Origin: Paenibacillus oceani
Lineage (GTDB): Bacteria > Bacillota > Bacilli > Paenibacillales > NBRC-103111
Assembly: GCF_014705615.1 (NCBI RefSeq)
Contig: NZ_JACXJA010000011.1
Coordinates: 1-64,000, forward strand
Direction of reading: 5' to 3'
DNA length: 64,000 nt
Both the position numbers and the translations under genes were made by a program. Below are positions 53,035-61,600 of the stretch, one piece after another (the first letter of the stretch is position 1; each line of letters starts with the position of its first letter). Below the pieces are notes generated by a model. It searched no databases. It saw only the letters and a list, made by a program, of their open reading frames with translations, and was not told the origin of the DNA.

Positions 53035-54408
53035 TCATTCCTTAGGCAATGTAATCAGTACACAAGTTCCAACGTCAAGCTCACTTGACACTTGAATGCT
53101 CCCCTCATGTAATTCAATAATTTGTTTAACAATCGTCAAACCAAGACCTGTGCCTTCTTCCGTTCTAGAAGTATCTGCTCGGTAGAAACGATCGAACACA
53201 TGTGGAAGCTCATCTTCTCTAATACCTATCCCGGTATCTTTGAATTGAATGGTCACGTAAGGACCGCAATCTTCATTCTCGATTTGTATGGAACCATTCG
53301 GTTTATTATATTTTAATGCATTAGTAAATAAGTTATCCCATACCGTCTCTAATAAGCTCTTATCACCCTGATAAAGTACAGGAGATATTTTGTAGTAAAG
53401 CTCAATCCCTCTTTCTTGGATCCTCCATAGATATTTCTGTGACAAGCTTTTGAGCTGCACATCCAACGAGAAGGACTCCCGCTTCAATCTACGGTTGGAC
53501 TGATCTAATGAAGTAAGAAGCAACAGCTGTTTCGTTAAAATCGATAGTCGTTTGGCTTCTGTTTGGATGACCAAAGAATAAGCTGATCTTTCTTCTTCTG
53601 TAATCGTCTGAGCCCTTAATAAATCCGCATAACCTTGGATGTTGAGAAGAGGAGACTGAAAATCGTGCGACACATTGCTAATGAACTCTTTACGTGACTG
53701 ATCGTTCTCCTGTAATTGCTTCGTCATTTCATTAAAGCTCTCGGCAAGCTGTCCAATCTCGTCTCTTCGATCAATCTCAAGCATATGATTGTATTTTTCC
53801 TGCGAAATTTGCTTCGTCGCTTCCGTGAGCTGCGTAATCGGGCGAATAAGCCGCTTGGCTACGATGAGCATCGTAAGAAGACTAATGACAGCCATCGATA
53901 CAATCATTCCAGCAAAAATGATATGCACTTCTGTAACCAGCAGATCAATATTCGGTCGCAGGAATAATCCAAAGTTCTCGCCTTCGTATTTAAACGGCAG
54001 ACCCACTGTGTTTTCAAGCTCATTAGCAAACATTCCGCTCATAAAGATGTAGCTTGAGAAGTCTCTCATTCCGTGATAGATGTTCCCATTAAATACAGAT
54101 AACTTCGTTGATTCCAGTAAATCTTTTACTTCAAACTCACTCCCAAAAAAATGGGAATAGCCCGATTCGCTTGCAACGTAGAACTGATAGCCGACCTGAC
54201 CAAGCGAAGATAAATAATGCTCCATATTAACATTTTCATTCGTTTCAATAAACCTAGTAATTTCTTGAGCAATTGCTACATGCTTCTGATCATTGAGCTC
54301 CTCAGTAACCTGATAATAGTACGTATTCGCCAAGAAGAAGGCGACAATCGTACTCAACAATATAATGAAAATAGTGGTGACGAAAAATTGCCGATAAAGT
54401 GTTTTCAC
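53035..54408 (-). CDS. Sensor histidine kinase
   Basis: A 457-residue membrane kinase. Two membrane helices (about 8-30 and 163-185) flank an extracellular sensor. A HAMP domain (RLIRPITQLTEATKQISQEK) follows. The H-box is SNVSHDFQSPLLNIQGY. ATP-binding boxes are NLFTNALKY, DTGIGI and GTGLGLTIV. It should phosphorylate the response regulator encoded just upstream, whose stop overlaps its ATG by four bases. Overall closest in style to HssS-type kinases; the stimulus is unknown but may be a substrate of the MMPL exporter. Confidence 0.93.
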   Translation of the reverse strand: MKTLYRQFFVTTIFIILLSTIVAFFLANTYYYQVTEELNDQKHVAIAQEITRFIETNENVNMEHYLSSLGQVGYQFYVASESGYSHFFGSEFEVKDLLESTKLSVFNGNIYHGMRDFSSYIFMSGMFANELENTVGLPFKYEGENFGLFLRPNIDLLVTEVHIIFAGMIVSMAVISLLTMLIVAKRLIRPITQLTEATKQISQEKYNHMLEIDRRDEIGQLAESFNEMTKQLQENDQSRKEFISNVSHDFQSPLLNIQGYADLLRAQTITEEERSAYSLVIQTEAKRLSILTKQLLLLTSLDQSNRRLKRESFSLDVQLKSLSQKYLWRIQERGIELYYKISPVLYQGDKSLLETVWDNLFTNALKYNKPNGSIQIENEDCGPYVTIQFKDTGIGIREDELPHVFDRFYRADTSRTEEGTGLGLTIVKQIIELHEGSIQVSSELDVGTCVLITLPKE

Positions 54409-55079
54409 GAATTATGAACCTCTAGCTTATAGCCAACACCACGAGTCGTTCTGATTTCGATGTTAGCACGAAGATGAGTTAGACGTTCGCGAACTCGCAT
54501 CATATGAGTATTCAACGTATGATCATCACCTTCATAGTCATGCCCCCAAATTTGCTCCATAATCGTGCTCCGCTCAACGACATGATTCGAACGACTTGCC
54601 AATAAAGCGAGTAATTCAAATTCCTTTAACGGCATGATAACGGAACGCTCACCCGTCGACACTTCAAATATTTTACGGTTAATGGTTACGTTACCTATTT
54701 GAATGATCGATTGATATTCCTTTTCATACCTTCTTAATATGACTGCGATGCGGAATAGTAATTCCTTCGGTTCGAACGGTTTCACCACATAATCTTCCGA
54801 TCCCGCTAGGAATCCTTTTGTTTTGTCCTCTAGTTCGCCTCTTGCTGTTAGGAGGAGAACAGGAATACCGTAGTCTTGACTTAAGATTTTAGTTAATTCG
54901 ATGCCATCCATACCGGGCATCATAACGTCAACGACTGCCAAATCAGGTACTTCCTTCTCCAGAATATCTAATGCTTCTGCTGCGTTATTTGCTTTTAGCA
55001 CTAAGTATCCTTGGCGTGCTAGATGAATGCTTACAAGTTCTAAGATGTTTTTGTCGTCATCAATTACAATGATTCTCAG
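54405..55079 (-). CDS. OmpR family response regulator, probable CTG start
   Basis: A 224-residue regulator: receiver domain (RIIVIDDDKNILELVS, phosphorylated Asp in AVVDVMMPGMDG, Lys in VVKPFEPKEL) and winged-helix C-terminus (LKEFELLALLASRSNHVVER, RTTRGVGYKL). Canonical codons would start only at 55001, losing the acidic DDD pocket. The frame extends to a CTG at 55079, with GGGGGG about 6 bases upstream, giving a normal N-terminus. I use that start. Its stop overlaps the kinase start. Confidence 0.9.
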   Translation of the reverse strand: MRIIVIDDDKNILELVSIHLARQGYLVLKANNAAEALDILEKEVPDLAVVDVMMPGMDGIELTKILSQDYGIPVLLLTARGELEDKTKGFLAGSEDYVVKPFEPKELLFRIAVILRRYEKEYQSIIQIGNVTINRKIFEVSTGERSVIMPLKEFELLALLASRSNHVVERSTIMEQIWGHDYEGDDHTLNTHMMRVRERLTHLRANIEIRTTRGVGYKLEVHNS

Positions 55080-55136
55080 CTGAATCCCCCCATGCAGAGG
55101 CTGTATACATAGTCTGCATTTGTCAGATTACTTATC

Positions 55137-57233
55137 CTAATCCTTCTCGAAGAATAAGATTACCGCTGGTAACAGCATACCACGAACTAAGAAGGTATCC
55201 ATCAGAATACCGATGGCAACGATGAACCCGAAGACGAACAAATCTGCGATGGGCATCGTCATTAATGCTGCGAACGTTGACGCTAATATTAAACCAGCCG
55301 ATGAAATGACACCACCCGTGTTACGAATTGCAACTTCTAATGATTCCTTCACTTTACGTACTTTACGTTCCTCTAAGAATCGTGACACTAGAATAATATT
55401 ATAGTCGATGCCAAGAGCGACTAAGAAAATAAAGGCATACACAGGAACACGCGTACTTACCGCATCGTACCCGAATAATACATCAATTAGGAATATACCG
55501 AGTCCTAATGCAGATACGAATGAAATCAGAATCGTAGCCATCATGTAAGCTGACATTCTAACCGATTTGGTCAATACGAACAATAATACGAGTATTAGTA
55601 ACGTTTCAAGTACAACGATCAACCATATATCGCGGTTATTTACACCACGTTCATCAACTAATTTCGGTGTAACACCACCATAATGAATTTCTCCAGATAT
55701 GTTAACATCCGCTAACAAGTCTTCGCTACCATTAATTAGCTCTTTGATCAAATCGATCGCTTCTACTGAATAAGGATTAAAATCAAGCGTCATGCTATAT
55801 TTTAGAGCGGTACTATCCTCAGTTACACCAATCAGTCTAACAGACGCAACGTTATCCTCATCAATCAATCTCGAACTAAGCGCTTTGATTTGATCTTCTG
55901 ATATTGCTTTATCGCTTGTTACCAAGATCGAAGTCGGTGCTAATTCCCCTTTTTTATATTGGGCTTCAACAATTTCATATCCTTCACGAGATGGTAAGTC
56001 TTTCGGGAATGATTTCACTGTATCGAACTCATAATTTAAGTTAAATACATTCAGTGCTGTCACAAGCATAATAATCCCAACAAGTCCACCTGATAATCCT
56101 GGCTTGTTTACTACAAACTTAGCCACAGGGCCCCAGAAACCATGCTTCGCTTCTTTGGATATACCGAACTTAGGTACCTTTGGCCAAAATGCTTTGCGAC
56201 CGAATAATGTGAATAATGCTGGTAATAGTGTGATCGATGCTAACATTATAATTGCCATCGTTGTACCGAAAATAGGTGCAAAATTCTGGTAATCACGGAA
56301 ACTTGCAAAGAATAAAACAAGCATGGCTGCGAATATAGTACCGCCTGCAAGGAATACTGGCTTACCTGTAGCACGCATAGCATGCTTCATAGCATCGTAC
56401 TTGCTTTCGTGATGATTCAACTCCTCACGGAAGCGCGAGAATACGAATAGGGAATAGTCAATAACGGCTGCGAACAGCAGAATACTCATAATCGAGGTTG
56501 TCGAGTTATTAATTTCTAACCCCCCTGCCCCCATTAAGCCAATGACCTGGTTTGTAACTTGGTATACAATCGCTGTTGCTAATAATGGAATGAGCGCTAA
56601 TAAAGGTGAACGGTAAATAACGATTAGAAGCAATAAAATAATTCCGATCGTTGCCATTATTAACACAAAATCCGCTTGCTCAAAGAGCTTTAACGTATCG
56701 CCCACAATACCAGCAGGTCCTGTTATTCGAAATAGGGTATCAGTAAATCCTTGCGCGGCTTGGTTTCCGATCTCTGCAACTTTATCAACGGTTTCGCCGA
56801 TCTGACGACTGTCAGCAGCGGCGTCTAATGTCATCGGAATAATCATTGTTGATTGGTCTTCTGATTTAAAAGATTCTAACGCTTGAAGCGGCAGATTGGC
56901 AATATTAATGATTTTGTCTATGCCCTCCACATCAGCAGCTAGAATCGCATCCATTATTTCTGCTACTTCGTCCACATTTATTTCCCCGTTTTCATTATGA
57001 AAGACGAGAATCCCAGGTGTACCCTGATCGTTTGGAAAAAACTGTTCGAGCTTTTCGTTAGCAATGATGGATTGTGCTTCGTTAGGTAATGACTGAAAGT
57101 TCGTCACTTTGTAGTCACTTAATTTGGGTCCAGCACTTAAACCAATCATGAGGACAAGCCAAACGATAATTGTAATCCACATGCCCCTCTTTGTCGAAAC
57201 CCAATCTGTTATTGACTTTAATAGAGTATTCAT
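55137..57233 (-). CDS. MMPL (RND-like) transporter
   Basis: A 698-residue membrane transporter of the MMPL family, with two similar halves of about six helices, each after a large extracellular loop. Landmarks: AAVIDYSLFVFSRFREELNH and VALGIDYNIILVSRFLEERK, the conserved Asp-Tyr pairs in helices 4 and 10. MMPL proteins export lipids or hydrophobic toxins with the proton gradient. The ATG at 57233 has AAGGAGG. It lies 57 bases upstream of the response regulator gene, so transporter and sensor system probably form one operon. Confidence 0.92.
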   Translation of the reverse strand: MNTLLKSITDWVSTKRGMWITIIVWLVLMIGLSAGPKLSDYKVTNFQSLPNEAQSIIANEKLEQFFPNDQGTPGILVFHNENGEINVDEVAEIMDAILAADVEGIDKIINIANLPLQALESFKSEDQSTMIIPMTLDAAADSRQIGETVDKVAEIGNQAAQGFTDTLFRITGPAGIVGDTLKLFEQADFVLIMATIGIILLLLIVIYRSPLLALIPLLATAIVYQVTNQVIGLMGAGGLEINNSTTSIMSILLFAAVIDYSLFVFSRFREELNHHESKYDAMKHAMRATGKPVFLAGGTIFAAMLVLFFASFRDYQNFAPIFGTTMAIIMLASITLLPALFTLFGRKAFWPKVPKFGISKEAKHGFWGPVAKFVVNKPGLSGGLVGIIMLVTALNVFNLNYEFDTVKSFPKDLPSREGYEIVEAQYKKGELAPTSILVTSDKAISEDQIKALSSRLIDEDNVASVRLIGVTEDSTALKYSMTLDFNPYSVEAIDLIKELINGSEDLLADVNISGEIHYGGVTPKLVDERGVNNRDIWLIVVLETLLILVLLFVLTKSVRMSAYMMATILISFVSALGLGIFLIDVLFGYDAVSTRVPVYAFIFLVALGIDYNIILVSRFLEERKVRKVKESLEVAIRNTGGVISSAGLILASTFAALMTMPIADLFVFGFIVAIGILMDTFLVRGMLLPAVILFFEKD

Positions 57234-57700
57234 TATTCCTCCTTGATTTCGGAATCATCTATACGAATGAACCTTATAGTCTACGTATTGCATTATATTC
57301 TTTTCATATAAACTCAAAATAAACTTTTTGAAATATACTAAGTTGAAGCTGTTACGAATTCTAAAAAAACCTGCATGCGCCGCCCCACGAATCCGGTTGT
57401 ATCGAAGACCCATATCTTGAACCACAACTTTACTTAACGGTTAAGACATCAACAGCCGTGGTTAACATCCACGGCTGTTGTAATAATTCTATTCACCAAC
57501 TAAGTGATAAACTAATGGACATCTCCACTCTCCACCTTTACCACTATTTTGTAATACGGTTCAACGCTTTATTAGCTTGAGCAATACTGTCACATCTCAT
57601 CTATTCTTTCAGCACTATCAATATTAGACACTCCACATGACTTGTATGCGGGAACAGTCCCGAAGCCATAAGCTCCGAGCTCCCTTGCCTATAGTCACCT
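57234..57700. other. Promoter region and edge of the A+T-rich island
   Basis: Minus strand TTTTGA, 16 bases, TATAAT near 57285-57312 is a candidate promoter for the MMPL operon. Near 57655-57685 lies a degenerate copy of the hairpin at 43743-43769. No gene is seen. Confidence 0.4.
57450..57480. terminator. Perfect 12-bp hairpin
   Basis: CAACAGCCGTGG (57450-57461) pairs with CCACGGCTGTTG (57469-57480). No gene ends here today; it may mark the end of a lost gene at the island border. Confidence 0.5.
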
Positions 57701-57905
57701 TTATTTCACCAGCTTAGATAATACTTGAATCGCTTCCGCACGGGTCAACTGCCCTGGCGGTACGAATAACCCGCCGTCGCGGCCGTTCAGAAGGCCAAGG
57801 GCTGCCGCGAGCTTGATTGCGTCCCGCGCCCAGCCGCTCATCTGCCCGCATCGGCGAAAGGAGCCCGCCTGCACACTTTGGTGTAGGGTGAAGGTCCCGT
57901 CGCCT
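57701..57905 (-). pseudogene. 3' end of a lost SLH protein gene
   Basis: The minus strand still reads an SLH end (GLLNGRDGG, then PGQLTRAEAIQVLSKLVK and a stop), closely matching the last SLH domain of the gene at 43789-48831. Upstream it is broken by a frameshift near FADAG/QMSGWARD and shortened (GDGTFTLHQ). A matching decayed terminator follows. Confidence 0.8.
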
Positions 57906-57982
57906 TAGCCGCTAAAACCAATAAATCATTACGACCTTCGCGATGGTGTCTCTTATCAATCACCGTACTTAATCTTAGCTTA

Positions 57983-58000
57983 GTATTGTATTGTATTGTA
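57983..58000. repeat. GTATT microsatellite
   Basis: Three full GTATT units and GTA in a row, in a gene-free stretch. Confidence 0.7.
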
Positions 58001-58082
58001 AAAAGCTTAGAGTGAGTATTTGTATTAGTTGCCCGCAGGATTGTTTAGTTATATAAAGTAATAAAAGACGACAGCGACTCTC

Positions 58083-58541
58083 TTACTCGTTTTCTTCGGC
58101 TACGGCTGCATCAAGCGCCGCCTGCTCCCGCAACTGCATGCGCTCAAGCGCCTCCTCCACCGTGCTCTTCCCATCCAGCACACTGTCGAATTCCTCCAGT
58201 ATGATTGACGGCATCACACGGGTAAACGCCTCAGGCAAACCCAAAAAATCAAACAGCGGGTCTTTCTTTACACTCGGCCCAGGACTCGCAATTCGGTAAA
58301 ACAGACCGACATCGTGTCCGGCGATTTCGGGAGCATATTCCTGCCGTGCGGGAAGCATTCCGTTCCGCATACCCGACTCGGTACGTGCAAGTTCATCGCT
58401 GTTCAAGTATTGGATCACACGCCAGGCGTTGTCCTTATGGTCGGCTTTCGCGGAAATGGCAAAGATCTCATTGGAACTAAACAGGTTGGCTTCCGTTATA
58501 TAGTTTCTAGCGTCTTCTTGTCCCCGCTTTCCACACCGCAT
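58083..58541 (-). pseudogene. C-terminal fragment of an extracellular solute-binding protein
   Basis: The last ~140 residues of a family 1 solute-binding protein remain (YITEANLFSSNEIFAISAKA, AWRVIQYLNSDELARTESGM, LEEFDSVLDGKSTVEEALER). The N-terminal two thirds, with signal and lipobox, are missing; codons before DARNYITE are unrelated. No ribosome site precedes it. Confidence 0.8.
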
Positions 58542-58546
58542 TAGAT

Positions 58547-58593
58547 ATCAAATCCCATCAGAATGAAGTCGCTTCACTCTGACGGGATTTGAT
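58547..58593 (-). terminator. Terminator of the RCC1/SLH protein gene
   Basis: ATCAAATCCC (58547-58556) pairs with GGGATTTGAT (58584-58593), and the stem continues inward with TCAGA/TCTGA. It lies 20 bases after the stop codon. The T-run is weak. Confidence 0.65.
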
Positions 58594-58612
58594 TGTGTAT
58601 CCCACTATGAAA

Positions 58613-61600
58613 TCAGTCGATCCAATCAAGCTTTTGCATCATCCTTATGAACACAACCGCCGCTTGAGCGCGTGTCGATATCCCTTTCGGACTGAACGTA
58701 TCCTGGTCTGTGCCTGTCATGATTTCAAGCTCGACCATCAAGCGAACTTCATCCAGATAGGACGCGTTCACGTCTCCGATATCCTTGTAGCCGTCAAGCG
58801 TTACGTTTTCCTTCGTCATCGGCACGTTCTTAAGCTTGATCACGGCCGCCAACATGCTCGCCATTTCTTCGCGAGTCAGCGGCTGATCGGGCATGAAGTG
58901 ATTTCCGTTCACAAAGTCCAACAGTCCAAGCTCCTTAGCTGTAACGATCACGTTGAAATACCACGAATCAGGCTTTACATCGTCATATGACGCTGTTCTG
59001 GCATTAGAAGCTTTGTGTCCCAGCACCCGGACTAACATCGCGGTAAATTCTGCTCTGGTTACGGTTTCGTCAGGTTGATACAAGCCTTCGCCAACGCCTT
59101 CAACTAGTCCTTTCGCCGCAGCCAGCTCTACGAATGCTTGGCTCCAATGTTCAAGCGTATCGGTAAAACTCACCGGATTTTGTGCCACGACGTACACGCT
59201 GTTGGAATAAGAGCTGATCGTCACGTACCATGCGCCATCAATCAACACTTTCTTCGCGGGAACAAACTCAAATTTCTTCGTCGCTTCGTTATAGCGGAAC
59301 GCGCCCCATTGCTCCGGCATGCTGGTCATGCTTTTCGGCATAGGAATTACGATTGGAAGCGACTTGCTGAACAGATTGGAAGTTCCGACGGATTGTCTAT
59401 TCTTGGTATTTATGATCTCCATGTTAAAATCTACAATCGGTCCCACCACTTGGCCCCGGAGCAAACCGTCTGCCGATGCTTTCTGGATATCCTTGTCATC
59501 GGATTTATTAGTTAGGATGACCTTGAAGCTGATATCACCGGCATTGAGATCGTTCTTGGCTAGCAGATCCTTCAGCCCAGGAAGAAGCGACGCCAGATTG
59601 ACCGGCACTTGATAGCTGCCATAAGGGGTCTTTATCTCGATGAAAAAGTTTGCATTAGTCCCTTCGATGCCGGATAAAATGTTGGCCGGAATGCTGACGT
59701 ATGCCGTACCGTCTTTTGGCGTAACTTCCAACGTGACGAACGGCTTCGTCATGTCGATACGATCCAGTTCAAGAGATGTACCGTTGAGGTCTATAACAGG
59801 CTTCATATCCGCCACATACGACAGCGATCCTGTTGAAGCCGATTCTGTTGAAGCTACTTGCAGACGAAAGCGGTTCGACACCGCATTCGCCGTATTGCCT
59901 GCTCCATCCTGCGCACGGATGTGCAAATACCAGTTCCCTTCGACTCCGTTCTTCGACAGCGTATCTCCGCTTGCAAACGATGTCCAGCCCGCTGCCGGAG
60001 TCGCGGTGTCCGTCGTCCACGCGTATTGCAGCGATGAAGCGTCTACTCCGCTTCCCGCATCCGTCACCGCTACCGTTGTCGAACCCGACTGCGACCAGCT
60101 TTCGTTTCCGTTCGTTCCGAAGCTGACGGAAGGCGCGGTCAAGTCAATGTTTACCGCCAGCGTGGCGGTAAATGTATTCCCCGCCGTATCCACGACTTGG
60201 AACACCATGGTATGTTGTCCTTCCTGTGTGAACGTGAGCGGAGCTTGATTGACGTAATTTTGCCACGGTCCTCCGTCCAATGTGTAGGTCAGGCTTGCGA
60301 TTCCGCTCAAACCCGCTTGCGCATAGACGCTTACCGTAACACTCTTGCTGCTCCACGCTCCGCTCGTATAAGGACTACCGCCTGATGTTGTCATTGTGGG
60401 CGTAAGCATCAATCCGCTTGTGCTGATTTTCACCGTTCTGTACAAAACAGCTTCGTTCCCCGCCGCATCGACAGCTTTGAATGTCAGCGAATGAATGCCG
60501 TCCTGCAGCGTAATAGGAACCGTATAGGCTATCCATGTGGTTCCCCCATTCATCGAATAGACATTCGATACGACGCTGTTGGCATCCGTTGCGGTTACGC
60601 GGATCGTGACTTCCTGATTGGACCAGGCATTATCCGGATAGGCGCTCATATCAGCATTCGTCATCGAGATGTTGATCGCCGGCTCCGTATTGTCCAGGCG
60701 GAAGCGGCTCGACACCACGTTGGCCGTATTGCCCGCAGCATCCAGAGCCTTAATGTGCAAATACCAATCGCCGTCGGCTCCGTTCTTCGACAGCGTATCT
60801 CCGCTTGCAAACGATGTCCAGCCCGCTGCCGGAATCGCGGTGTCCGTCGTCCACGCGTATTGCAGCGTTGAAGTGTCTACTCCGCTTCCCGCGTCGGTCA
60901 CCGTCACCATTGTCGACGCCGACTGCGACAAGCTTTCGTTTCCGTTCGTTCCGAAGCTGACGGTGGGCGCGGTCAAGTCCATGTTTACCGCCAGCGTGGC
61001 GGTAAATGTATTCCCCGCCGTATCCACGACTTGGAACACCATGGTATGTTGTCCTTCCTGAGTGAGCGTGAGCGGGTCTTGATTGACGTAATTTTGCGAA
61101 GCTCCTCCGTCCAACGTGTAGGTAAGGCTTGCGATTCCGCTCAAACCCGCTTGCGCATAGACGCTTACCGTAACACTCGTGCCGCTCCACTCTCCGCTCG
61201 TATAAGGACTGCCGCCTGATGTTGTCATTGTGGGCGTAAGCATCAATCCGCTTGTGCTGATTTTCACCGTTCTGTGCAGAACGGCTTCGTTCCCCGCCGC
61301 ATCGACAGCTTTGAATGTCAGCGAATGAACGCCCTCCTGCAGCGTAATAGGAACCGTATAGGCTATCCATGTGGTTCCCCCATTCATCGAATAGACATTC
61401 GATACGACGCTGTTGGCATCCGTTGCGGTTACGCGGATCGTGACTTCCTGATTGGACCAGGTATTATCCGAATAGGTGCTAAAGTCAGCATTCGTCATTG
61501 AGATGTTGATCGCCGGTGCCGTATTGTCCAGGCGGAAGCGGCCCGACACCACGTTGGCCGTATTGCCCGCAGCATCCTGAGCCTTAATGTGCAAATACCA

